DNA of 64,000 nucleotides from Daphnia pulex. Lineage: Eukaryota; Arthropoda; Branchiopoda; Diplostraca; Daphniidae. The position numbers and the translations under genes are program-made. Positions 46,804 to 58,501 of this stretch are shown piece after piece (the first letter of the stretch is position 1; every line of letters begins with the position of its first letter). The notes beneath the pieces were generated by a model, which searched no databases, was not told the DNA's origin, and saw nothing but the letters and a program-made list of their open reading frames with translations. The stretch covers positions 5,230,501-5,294,500 of the forward strand of contig NC_060028.1 in NCBI RefSeq assembly GCF_021134715.1. The letters are read 5' to 3'.

Positions 46804-49118
46804 CTAATCAACGGTAACTACCGCAGAGTTGGGAGAACTTCCATTTTTGCATCGAATACTACTTTCGATTGTCATTACTGCATCTATAATCGAAGGATAC
46901 ACCTGAGACTTTGGAAACGATTGAAAATACTTCTGTCGCTCGAGCTGTTGCAACAAGGGTTCAGAACAATTCGCCAAAACAAGAGTAATGCCTCTACTTT
47001 TCATTAAATCTTTGTGTAAAGTAGTTAAGATTTTTGTACCGCTTAGATCAACGTAAGACAAAGCAGAACAATCGAGGATCAGGTACTCAATATTCGCTAC
47101 TGGAACGTCGGGGTTCATTATTACACCAAGTTGACTATCTACGACATGCCGAAAAGTTTCGCCGTTTGCAAAGTGAATCGCGCCAGCCTAAAAGGACAAA
47201 AAACATTGCAATAGTTTCAAACACTTGATAAATAAAAGGAAATTCATTACCCAATGGAAAATCTTGATACCAGGTGCTTCGACAGCAGCGGAATAGAGTT
47301 CAACATCGACATGCATTTCAGTTCCTTGCAAATGACCTAGAGTTGCAGCATACGGACGATGTCCACGATAGATCAAAACGGTAACTGAGGCCACGACTCC
47401 GACACCGAGACCGATATCGATGTCCACAATGACTACCGCTAGGAATGTAGACATCCAAACAATCGAATCTAGCGGTGAAGTTTTCACCGCAGAGATGAAA
47501 TCTCGAAATTGCATGAACATCCCTTTTAGGGACACGATGATGACGGAAGAAAGAACAGCTAACGGAAGAGATTCAAAAAAAGGGCCCATCCAAAGAAGAA
47601 TGATTAACATCAAAGCGCAGGACACGACGCTAGCTAGTTGAGTTTCACCTCCGACAGATTCTTGTAACATGCTTCGTGAAAGAGAGGTTGAGACTGGCAT
47701 ACAAGAGAAAAAAGCGCCAAATACATTTGCTGCTCCCTGAGCGATCAACTCCTGATTGCTTGATATTTCGTATCCTCGTTTTCGGGCAAAGATCTTGGCC
47801 ATAGACAAACTGATGACATAGGCTACTATAGCAACGGGAATCGTGTCTTGAATAATAGAAGGAAATAGCTCGTACGGTGGGCTCCGTGGTGTGGGAAATC
47901 CAGTTGGAATATGGTTTAGAATATTAATTCCGTAGTCGCTAGACAGTTTCCCTAAATAGGAAGCCGCAGTTCCAATTCCGATAACAAGGAGCTCTGTCGG
48001 AATAGGGAACTTCATTTTTTTTCCATACCAGGGTTTCAGCCAGTCGTTGTGAACAGCCATAATCGTAATAGCAATGAAAGAGACGACAACTTCTGCAAGA
48101 TTAGTTTTGGGAAGGGCACCACATATTGCAACGGTTGAACGAATGAGCTGGAATGATCCGGTAAAGCGAGGGATTTTTAATCCCAACAGATTTGTCGTCT
48201 GAGAAACCAGAACGTGGATGGCAGCACCGGTAGTAAAGCCGCTAACAAGGTGGTCGGATAATATGATTCCCAAAATCCCTAACCTGAGAATTCCCATTAA
48301 CGTCTGCCAAATTCCAACCATAAAACATGCAGCAGTTGCCACTTCAAGGTTGGTATAGTAGTTACTACTAATGTTATCCATTTTGAATGAATGTTCACTT
48401 ATTGAAGAGTTGGCATAATCACGGCTACCATACTGGCTAACAATTTTACCAGTCATCAAGGAGGTAACAGCAAAGGTACCTGATTTGGGCACATTTCAAT
48501 AAATTAAGATATTAGTTTGATTTTTCGCCCCCGATGTGAACTTGTTCCTACCAATAGATATATGGTGAGAAGTTCCAAGGCACACATAAATTAAAACAGG
48601 AAAAAAAGCCATGTATAATCCAATAATAGGGGACACACCACCTAAGAGAGCGTAACCCATCCCTAATAGAAATTTGGGAGAAAAGACAATTTTTTAAATG
48701 CAGCCCATGATATTGCTATTTGAACAAATTAGTTTTTTTAACCTTGTGGTATGTGCATGACTGCAACTGTGCATCCTGAAATGATATCCCCCAACAACTG
48801 GTCCTTCAATGAATATTTGGACAACCAGCCAATTATTGGAAACATCCCAAACCAAAATTCTTTTGACGATTTCATTGCAGAACATTGACTGCAACAACTA
48901 GCCTTAAGTTGGCCAAACATTCCTGTGTCAATTATTATTTATTAATAGATAAAACTCAGAAAGTGAAGTAAATCTGTGATGAGATTTAACATACCTTTTT
49001 TTTTTTCAGACGGTCCATTTTTTTGAAAATTATTATCGAATTTTTCTTGATTGGTGAAAATTGGTCTTTCAACATTAAGTAGAAGACTTTCCATTTCGTT
49101 TAATTCAGTACTTTCCAT
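46804..49118 (-). CDS. SLC26-family anion transporter, copy 2
   Basis: Five exons join in phase: 49118-48995, 48922-48743, 48662-48552, 48479-47251 and 47187-46804, giving 675 residues. Exon lengths match copy 1 (124, 177/180, 111, 1226/1229) except the last (384 against 519). The SulP signatures [25 protein letters not shown] and [14 protein letters not shown] and the STAS core [14 protein letters not shown] are intact. The membrane domain differs from copy 1 mostly by conservative changes. The STAS variable loop between VDSQLG and NPDVP is reduced to a few residues. All splice sites are GT-AG and there is no stop, so it looks functional. It probably arose by segmental duplication, and the shorter loop could alter trafficking or regulation. 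Confidence 0.92.
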
Positions 49119-49680
49119 TTTTTAATACTAAGAATTGATTACAATACTCATAAACTCAATGAATAAACTAGAACATTTTTGGATTAATGGCATTTACAGA
49201 CTTCCGATGATCGTGAGATTCCAGTGTAAGGTTGACTTGGGCAAAGATTTAAAAAAAAAATGCACTAGGACGCTGACACCGTTTCTTTACGATACTAACC
49301 GGCATTTCAACACTGACTCTTATTAAATACCTTATTTTCCCAGCACTAAAACGAACCAATTAAATATAAAAGTGCTAAGTCATCTGCGGAAACGTAAACA
49401 AAATAATGATTGAAAAAGGATGCGACACCCATTCGAAAGATCAAATTGTTTGGGTTAAAATAGTTATATTATATCTATATCATTTGTTACTCAGAGCACG
49501 TATCCGTTCAACGGATTCCGTTCATAACTCGGTGGAACACTATAGCTCTTAGTTTCATCGTGATTGTTAACTTATCGTCATTTGCTACTTGCGGCTACTT
49601 GTTCTTATTGGTGACTTGCTCGATATCTAAGGTAGTAGGTAGTAGGTATACAGTAGAAAATGAAAATTTGCGTGGAAGGC
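49119..49680 (-). promoter_or_regulatory. 5' flank/promoter region of SLC26 copy 2
   Basis: Matches 9692-10270 in order and orientation, with diverged spacing. Promoter elements were not individually identified. Confidence 0.55.
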
Positions 49681-50204
49681 ATTTCATTGACGTAGACCGT
49701 ATACATATACCTTAAATGGACATATCATATCAATTGAATTATTCATGACCTCGCTTCAAGTGATTTTAGGAATTTGAATTCACCCGTGCGTGGCAATAAT
49801 AATTATTTTTATAAATACAACCATTCGATAGAGAATCATTTTTTCTGGCGAAGAAATAAAAACGCGAGTTTAGACTATATAGAAAAATAAAATAACATAG
49901 CCTATTTGGTATTTTTCTATTTGACGATTTAAGGCAAAATGAAAAGAGATTTTTGCGCAAAAAATTGTAATTAAAACGTTTTGTTACTTTTTATTTACTA
50001 ATTACGGTACTTATTGTAACTAAAAAATAAACAAATTTAGTTATCTGAATTGAAGCGTAATTTACCAAGTGCTTTGACATATATTGGCATACAATATATG
50101 TGTCAATATTCTTAACTACATAAAAACCTAAATCTCAATGTAGCACCAGAGCCATGGATTCTAGACGGAAAGGCATGCAACTCTGGAGGAAAGCAAGTCC
50201 AAAA

Positions 50205-50265
50205 GGCAATTGCCTTTTGGGTCAGGCCAGTTGCCTTTCTGTCGGAGCAAGTTGCCTTTCTCATT
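50205..50265. repeat. Short repeats of a GTTGCCTTT motif with a palindrome
   Basis: AAAAGGCAATTGCCTTTT is a perfect palindrome, followed by two further TTGCCTTTCT copies. Confidence 0.6.
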
Positions 50266-50283
50266 TTTTGGCTCTTATAAGAA

Positions 50284-50365
50284 CCGAGTGGGCCGAGATC
50301 CAATTGGGCCGAGATCAGTGGGCCGAGATCCAGTGGGCTGAGATAGTGAGATCTAGTTGGACGAG
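50284..50365. repeat. Minisatellite, 14-15-bp unit GTGGGCCGAGATCCA
   Basis: About four adjacent imperfect units (GTGGGCCGAGATCCA, TTGGGCCGAGATCA, GTGGGCCGAGATCCA, GTGGGCTGAGATAGT). No coding frame needed to explain it. Confidence 0.75.
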
Positions 50366-50687
50366 ACTCAGCAGGAATTCGTCTCGTTGTAGGTCTCAGT
50401 GAAGAATGGTACCTTTACATCTTCCTACCAAAGGCCGCTTATAAAGTTATAAAGGTCCGCACGGCTCTCTTTAGGCTCCGCCCAATTTTGGGCCAAGATG
50501 GGGAAAATGATTTTGATGAAATTGATGTTATTACTTATTATTTTCTTATTACTTATTGTAATTAAAAAATTAAGTTACCTGAATTGTAGCATAATTTAAC
50601 CAAACTAAATTAACAGTGAATCAAACTAACTTAATTAAAATTAAACAAGCCCTTAAGAGATATTTGTAAAAACGGTGGGTTTACGTA

Positions 50688-50760
50688 GCCCGGTTAGCTC
50701 AGTTGGTAGAGCGCGGGACTTTTAATCCTGAGGTCAAGGGTTCAAGTCCCTTATCGGGCG
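50688..50760 (+). tRNA. tRNA-Lys (UUU anticodon)
   Basis: A complete 73-nt cloverleaf: acceptor GCCCGGT pairs with ATCGGGC, the A box reads TAGCTCAGTTGG, the anticodon stem CGGGA/TCCTG encloses CTTTTAA with anticodon TTT at 50721-50723, and the T arm AAGGG/CCCTT encloses TTCAAGT (B box GGTTCAAGTCC). There is no intron. A run of eight or more T begins at about 50763, the expected RNA polymerase III terminator. It inserts lysine at AAA/AAG codons. Confidence 0.95.
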
Positions 50761-50761
50761 T

Positions 50762-50771
50762 ATTTTTTTTT
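50762..50771 (+). terminator. RNA polymerase III terminator of tRNA-Lys
   Basis: An uninterrupted T run two bases after the mature 3' end of the tRNA. Confidence 0.8.
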
Positions 50772-52507
50772 AATTGGAAATAAAAAGGAATGTTAAAATT
50801 TGTTAAAAAGAATTGAACGAAATTTATTACGAACAGAATTAGTTACTTTTTCTCATAGTTGCAAAAGAAACATTTGAGAAATAACGATCCTAGGAAGAGT
50901 TTCGGCCGTCTAGCGGCAATTGGAAAGAACTTTTTCAAATACAGTCATGAATTTAAATAATGGTAATTTTTGCATTTATTTTGTTAAGAATATCTTTGAG
51001 CTTAAATTATATTTTTGTTAAGCCCAAGAAAATACACTTAAATGTGGAATACAAAACGGTCAGAAGCACACATTAAAATCAATTTATTTTTAAGTCATTC
51101 TTCTAAAAGTTAATACTATCATCCTATCTATATACGAGACCATAAAGTTTTACCCTAATCTTAATTCGCACATGTTGTTTATTTTCATTCATAACATATA
51201 CGTAAATGGGAGGTGAACGACAATCAAGCTTCCCAAATCAAACTTGCTGGTTTCGTGCACGTTACAGTCGGACTATTTATTAACACGCACCACCACCGTT
51301 TATTAGTTTCCATCGGTTTCCATATTGAATTTTTCCTTCTCTCCCCATATTCTTCACAAGAAACAAAAAAGGAAAAGAAATCTCGACTGCAGATGAAACT
51401 ACAAAACTTATCCTCACAGACTACTAAAAGGGTTTTTGACACATTTTTGGTGAGGTGAGAATAAGCCCCCCTTCTTTTTTTTTTTTTTTTGCTTGTGCCA
51501 CATTTCTCTGAGCACTTCTTTGTCCGAATGTCCGCATGTCAGTCTAGTAAACCTCGATGCAAACCTGAGGTCTGAGCGCGATCACTTGACAAAGATGATG
51601 AACACGGCCGTGTTTTTTTTTTTTTTTTTTTTTCGTTTCTGATTCTCTTCACCACTAACCTTTTATGGTTTCAATACGGTACTATTTTAGGATTCTATCT
51701 CTATACCTCATCTGAGTCTAATAAAACCGTTAAACAGAAATTAATGAATATCCAATGATTGCTTTGATCCATCTTTCTATTTTATATTGCAATAACCCGG
51801 CAATAGCAATACCTATTGATAATAAAAAGATATTTTGCTTGAATAAAAGGATTTTTTTGCATAAGTATCGATACTCCGTACACTTAGTTTTACCATTTTT
51901 TGCACATACTAGGATGTATCCTTGCAACAAGTTTTTGTTGATTTCAAAATAAAAACAGGAAATTACAAATGCGCATTACGTACGTAGTTTGGCATTATCA
52001 GACATTCAGCAGTTCGGGCTGACAGCTGCTGACTGTGTAACTGCTGGCAATCATCACTGTGCATTGTGTAACCTACTTTATCATAAGTGAGTAGTATAAC
52101 TGCTAGATGATCTTTCATCAAAACTCTTTCACGCTCAAGGCAAACTTTCGTAGCGATAATTAGCAATTAACGATCACGCCAGAAGGGAACTGATTATTTT
52201 TCCCAAAAATAATAAAAAATTGATTCATCAAACAGAAGAACGTGTAATCAAACAATCTCTTCACGAGGTAAACACGAAACAAAATTTACAACTTTCGCAG
52301 CAGAAAAGGGATCCATTTGGGATGTCAATTTGGAAAGCTTTATTATTATGCCAAAAAACAAATCATCAGTTTGACTAATATTTTTTTCCGTTTTTGTCAC
52401 CTTCATCGTCCATTGAGTGTGCCAATTTAGAAATAATAATAATAATATTTACAAGAAAATGGCTTTCAGTACAAAGATGAGAAGCTGTTAGCGTAATAGG
52501 AAAATGA
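50772..52507. other. Intergenic region with poly-T tracts
   Basis: T runs of 14 or more at about 51475-51489 and 51611-51631, and an ATA/AAT trinucleotide run at about 52431-52448. A small open frame at 51213-51458 has no motif. No gene is supported. Confidence 0.5.
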
Positions 52508-53557
52508 CTATGGAAGGATACTACTTTTATTGTCTCCGCTTAACAAAGGAGATGCCGTAGTTGAATAGACATCCATATTTCTGAGAGATCTGATGATTTC
52601 CATTAAGATTCGGAAAGCTTCCACGTTGACTGGCCTTTCCAAAGGATTGCTCGTCGTACTATTAACTACCGGCAATTTTGGTCGAATTTGCGGATTGTTT
52701 GAAGCTTGCAACAATGATTCGTTCACCGGTTGGCGATAGTGACCGGGACTCGGGATCTCTGAATCGGGAATCGGTAATCGAAGTTCAGGCCTTTCCGGCT
52801 CCTTTTCACGCGACGCCGTACGAGCAACCGGAAGTCCGGATGCCTGCTTTTGACGGAAAGTCACTTCCGCTTCTTCAACGCTTGACTGCAACGAACGGGG
52901 ACCGCCGTATGGGAGCGGATTGTACACGGCGTTCCAAAATTTGTTCAACAGTTTGTTTCGATCCACACGGGGAACAGAATTGCCATTGTTTTTAAACCCT
53001 TGAAAATTGGGATCCCAACCAAAGTTTCGTAGAATGGGGCTCCCTCCGACATTCAATCGGGTTTTGAAATCTTCATTGGTTGACGAAACGGTCGACACCT
53101 CGTCGTCCATTTGTGAATCAGTCAGTTGCTCGTTAGTGTGGCTTATCGGTCTCCGCTTGTGGCGCAGGAAGAACTCTTCTTCGTCGGATGCTTTCCAGTT
53201 GCGGCTGTTTCTCATAGGTGGCATTAGTTGCCAGGGGTGAGAGAAAACGGGACTCGTTAGTCCCGTTAGTCTAGGTATTACCTGCGCAAAGTACAGAATA
53301 AATTAAGAACATGTATAACACAATCAGGATCAAATTCTAAAGTTTTTTTAGCTCGCGAATTATTCGTGATAATTTTTTATTTGTTTTTTTTTTCTGTTTA
53401 CTTGAGGCGATTTGAAGAGTCGTTTCTCGCGCTGGATGGCACCGACTGTTCCATCGCTTAGGGGCACTTGATGGATAGCAGAGCTTCTGACCAACCGGGC
53501 GGAGCCGCCGAGTAGAATACACCAGCACAAGAAGTGAAGCCAAGCGAAATGATTCAT
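52508..53557 (-). CDS. Secreted precursor-like protein, two exons, unknown family
   Basis: Exon 1 (53557-53402) and exon 2 (53281-52508) join in phase across a GT-AG intron of 120 bp to give 309 residues. Exon 1 encodes a clear signal peptide (MNHFAWLHFLCWCILLGG). The only two cysteines lie in that peptide, so the mature chain has none. Basic motifs suitable for convertase cleavage occur at residues 45-46 (REKRLF) and 94-96 (RHKRRPIS). The remainder is hydrophilic and Pro/Asn/Ser-rich, with a Gly-Pro stretch (NPLPYGGPRS) and an amphipathic C-terminal helix (AFRILMEIIRSLRNMD). I do not recognise the family and found no amidation signal. A neuropeptide-like or extracellular matrix precursor is possible. 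The splice frame, not homology, supports the gene. Confidence 0.7.
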
Positions 53558-56370
53558 TTTCTTTCTTTTTTAGTTTTGTTTGATATACAAAGATAAATAA
53601 AGAATGACAAGAATTACTGCGTCAACGTATGCGGGTAGCTACCCTGGTATTCAAGGTTCTGAACGATACTGAGAGTTGGCGCTTCAACTCACGACTCTTC
53701 ATATAGTAAATTAAAAAGAGCTTTTCAACTGTTAACCGAATAATGGGATTGCTGTTTACATTTGGCCACGTGATCCTGTTTTAACGCTTGCTAAATGAAA
53801 ATCACGGGCTTCTGCTTCCTCGAACATAATACGGGACACTCACTAAGTATTTTGGGCTTCCTCCTACCTGATACGTGAACTTGAGGGATTTCTCCGGATT
53901 TCTCCTGAGCTTGAAGGGCATGTCGAGTTATTTCTCCTCAAATCCAATAAATAACGGTAGCGAAAACGCACACTTTACAGTGTAATACTTATTGGTATGT
54001 GTTACGTAAAACGTGCATATCATGCCTCACTAAGCATGTGGCGATTGTGGCCTCATGCTGCAGGAGTGATTAGATAAACTTCTGTTTTTGTTCATTTCGT
54101 AGACACGTTGTGCGATGAGCCTAACCATCTGAAACCCAAAGCGTCTAGAATCCTCGAAGACACGCGCTCACGTTTCTCAGCACGCATTTCACGTACACAA
54201 ACATTCGTCCGACCCACTTGAAATGGGATCATTTTCTTGTTGCCTTTGACGGTATTCCTCTAGACACGTAAAATGATCTGACGTATCACTAAAATAGCGA
54301 AAGTATGATTAATCCAACGGGATCCACTTTCTAGACGTGTAAGAGAATCCAAGGATGAAGGAAAGCTAAATCATCACTTCCAAAAATAAATAAAAAGATA
54401 AAAAATAAATAAATAAATATTTTCACTTTTAATGATCATCAGTTGATCACGTAGGCCACTCGATTGGATATTGTCCAAAAACGGTTTTTGTACTTTGGAA
54501 TATCGGACGTGTTACGCACGTAGTCCTTTGATGGCTTTACATTGGCATGGCAACTAGTTCTACCGACGTAGCCAGACAGCAGCAGCCAACGTCCAGAAGG
54601 TACGGCTGGAAACATCCGCATTCTATTTTGATATGGTGAAAGGTTATCTTCAGGTATTTAAAACTATCGAATGGTCTTGGTCTCCTCGACTGTTGATTCC
54701 CTCACAGTTAATTTTATTCATTCCACCTTTCGCCATATTCATATTTTAAAATTCTGTGCTTGTTCCAAGATGCTGGACGGCTTGTTCAACATTATTTTAT
54801 TACACTAAAAAGGTTGGAACATTGCTATTTTCAAGATTACCCATGATGTAGTGCTTGGAATGATATTTCGTAACGAATGGAGAAACGAAGAAAATTCAAA
54901 CTTAATTTGGTAACGTTTATTTCTATTGAACTTTGTTCCGGAAACAGTTTCACTTCTAATCAACTCATTTTATGGCGCTTAACTTGTTTCTTTTTTATTA
55001 ATGTTGCTTAACTCTTTCTTCTTTTGCAGCGTCATGCAGCGCCATGCAATATACTGGTTTTAAAAACCAGTATACTGGTAGTCAGTTTGATGAACTCTAA
55101 CGTTTTGATTCCTAATTGATTCGTCTCTGGGATTTCTTTTATACATTGAACGCAATTGTAGGTTGAAGAACGAAAAGATATTTGTGGAAAGAAAGTAGAT
55201 TGTAGATTCAGAATTTCAGATCCATCTTGATTCTTGAACAAGAAATTAGCTATGTATTGATATTGATGATACGTATTATACCGGTTTACCATTAGGTTAT
55301 TAATATGCGGAAATACCTTTAAGGATATTCGCACATTGTTGAAATTGTTGGCGTTCCAATAATATGCAAACTGGTGTAGTAGCAGCTGCTAGTGTATAAA
55401 CAAGGATTTTTTTCACTGATTTTTTTACACACTACCTATTATATAAGTGGCTGCCTAATCATAATAATTTTCATATGTAATGAGTCGTCTTGTCGTTGTT
55501 CACGTTTACACACTAAAAGGGCGATAAGGTTAAATAAGTACATGTCGCAATTTTCCCGATTCGAAAACCTGAGTTGATTTTCAGAATGTAACGGAACATA
55601 TCCTAAAATGGTGAAGTTTTCAGGACATTGTCGCTGTTCTCTTTTTAAACCCGACAAAGTATTGTGATATCAGAGATCTTTTGAGAGTTTCCCCAATGGC
55701 GAAGATGGTCAATAGTTTGAACCTGTTTACCCGACCCTAAGGTCCTTAACCGGGAGCCGAAAATACTTCTTGCAAACTTGCATTTTGGCTGCAGAGAAAT
55801 TTTCCGTGAAACTTTGACGGAACCGGAATCGAGTACTTTTCACCGACGAAAAACAAGATGGACTAGTTGATTTCCCGGTCCGCCGTTACCGTTAGTTATT
55901 TTCTTTAACCTTTTCGACTTTCTACTTTGACGGATTCCTTTCTACGGTCTACACACCCACGGCGTGACCCCATTCAACTAGACGCTACTATCGCAAATAA
56001 CAAACGAGAAAGAAATGAGAAAAAATTCAGAGAGAAACTTTCTTCGTGACTTTCAGTGCACATCGCGTGATGTACAGGCGCAACACTTCCCCAATCAATT
56101 CGAAAGAAACAGACGCAAAGTCTGTCAACTTACCAGCATAATTCGACGCAATGTATTCTTTTTGTATGATAATAAACATATTGAAAAAGTAGAAAAAAAA
56201 GCGTTAGTTCTCGTTAGAAAGCTTACGTAACATGAAGGCGAATAAATGGCAAAAAAAAGATTTTACGGAATAATAGAAAAATGAATAATGCTAAATGAAA
56301 GAAAAATTTTAGCCTACTCGTCGCGCTCCGAATTTCTATTGATGGAAAACAATAATGAACACAAAAAATC
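53558..56370. other. Intergenic region between secreted precursor and HSD copy 1
   Basis: Open frames at 54439-54621 and 55032-55334 (minus) have no recognisable motifs. AT-rich tract with ATAAATAAATAA near 54405-54420. Nothing further seen. Confidence 0.4.
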
Positions 56371-58501
56371 TTAAAAACCAGTTTGAGCGTGTAGCGAGAT
56401 GCCGTAGCGTGGGATTTCAGCCAACGATGGCCACATTTCGTTTAAATCCCGCTCTACGCGCGCTAATGAATAACGGTTCACGGGTACAACGGGAGGGTTA
56501 TTAGTTTCCACTGGACCTGCAGAAAATGAAAGTATAAGGAAACGGTCTACTTTGTATGAATAATTATTTAAGATTGCATGGGAAAGTTGACTTACTTTTC
56601 TCCTGTTGTTGTTGTTGCCGCTGTTGTTGTTGCGCACGTCTATCGAAGGCTCGTTTCCTGAGTCCCATCATAATATTGTACGTGACATTCGCCATAGAAG
56701 AGGGGGAAATTTGGTTCAACCTCCGATAGTAAATCCACTAAAAAAAAATTGTCAGAAAACACGCAATAAAACAGCTATAGTTTCCAGGAAACCTAACAAT
56801 GAATCATCTCATCAAACTAACTACGCAGTTTTCTCTTCAGCACTTGTTTTGACTGTGAAATGATTGATACGGTGGAGAAAATGTGTTGAAAATAAATTTT
56901 AAAATGATTCCATCCACACCTGTAATTTATGAAACCAATAACCAGCGGAAGATATTTCCAATCCCCAAGATTTCATAGTCCCACGGGCAAAATCCGCGGG
57001 ACAAGGGGCCATTATGGACGAATTTTTAATGCCGCTCATCTTGGTAGCGACGAAACAGGGAAGCACGCACTGGACGCGAATACCAAAGGGCTTATACTCC
57101 AGCGCCAAATCCTCGCTGAATTTGTAGACGAATGCCTTGGTGATTGATGGGGAAAAAAGGATTTAAAACACCTGTTCGCACGTACACTATCTCAAGGTAG
57201 GGTGAAACCTTTGTGCTGGAATAAAGAGACATGAGCGGAGTTGGGACAACAGCTGAACAGGAGGCCACGTTCAGGATGAATCCCTTCTTACGCTCGGCCA
57301 TCTGGCCCAGAACCATGATGCACATACGTGTCACCGAAACGACGTTGCAGTTGACGACACGTTGGGCGAAACCTGACGAGTCTGGAATCTGCGTTATTTC
57401 ACAATGACAAAGCGCATTAATTTCGTAATCAAAGAATGTTCTGTACCAACAATTTTGGCGCAGTGAAGGACAAATAATAATCTAAAAATGAAGAGAAATA
57501 TGTTTTTTTTTCTTTTGCACTTAAAAGAGAAATTGAGATGGGACGGATTTCTTTATTTCTTGGAGAAGAGAATGGTTTTGACATGGTTAACACGAACGCC
57601 AAGACAACTTTCACTTTTCCGAGTCTGTGCGTCAGCTTTCCAAGAAAAAGAAAAATATAAAACTGTACACCCATAAAATATAGGGAATATACTAATTCTA
57701 CGGGCACTCAATTTAAGTTAAAAATTAAAGTAGTAAGTAAGTAGTAAAAATTTACTTAAAAAATTTTATTTTTCTTACCTGATCTAAGTACTCCGGATAC
57801 TTGTAGGACATGCCGACATTGTTGATCAGAACGCCGATTTCAAGTCCGTTAATGTCTCTTGCGATGCGATCATAAATCTCCGTTTCTTTTGTGAAATCTA
57901 CGTCGATAATGCGTGTCTCGACGTGGTGTCGATTTTCTACGTATTGTCATGAATTACAGGGTTTTATTATATTTAAACGGCTTAGAAGGGTCCACGATAC
58001 CATAAACTAAGCCCAAAATAAAAGAATTATATTACCGATGTCAGCGGCTACGCTTTGCAATTTGTCTCGAGATCGACTAATCAGCACGATATTCAGACCA
58101 ATAGAGGCCAACTGCACGCCCATAAAACAAAAAGTAACTTACAATGTAGTCCATGGAAAACTTATAAAAAACAAAAAAAAACAAAACAAACAAAAACGTT
58201 TACCTCTTCGGCGTAAGCTCGTCCTATTCCATCGGTAGCACCGGTGATCACTAAAATTTAAAAAAGGAGATTTTGAAAAACCAAAGTTAATTACGATTAC
58301 AACAAGTGAAACTTAAAATGGAAAAGAAACAAAAAACTTGCCGGCCCATTTTCCAAGCTTTCTCGGTTTGATGCTGTGACCCAATACGTGACCCAAATAG
58401 CAGGTGTAGAAAATTATCCAGAGCTCATTCAAAATCAAACCCCAGAAGACGAATAGGGCCAGCAAACCGACCGATTCCAAAACAGTGTAATTCCACATCA
58501 T
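56371..58501 (-). CDS. 17-beta-HSD12-like very-long-chain 3-oxoacyl-CoA reductase, copy 1
   Basis: Eight exons join in phase: 58501-58342, 58250-58204, 58111-58036, 57936-57779, 57388-57209, 57135-56920, 56737-56596, 56516-56371, giving 374 residues. An N-terminal membrane segment (about residues 10-32) is followed by the short-chain dehydrogenase fold: cofactor loop TGATDGIG (56-63), NNVG motif, catalytic Ser190 (NVASCSA) and the YxxxK pair Y203/K207 (YSSTK). The family sits in the ER membrane and reduces 3-ketoacyl-CoA during fatty acid elongation, or steroids. The first intron begins GC rather than GT. The last exon and a Gln-rich run add a C-terminal extension of about 46 residues not present in copy 2; the usual length is about 310-330. 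Confidence 0.9.

Noticed and set aside
54439-54621. 60-codon minus-strand frame
   Set aside because: Slightly higher GC than its surroundings but no recognisable motif or splice support.
55032-55334. 100-codon minus-strand frame
   Set aside because: No family motif recognised and no splice partners; could be chance.
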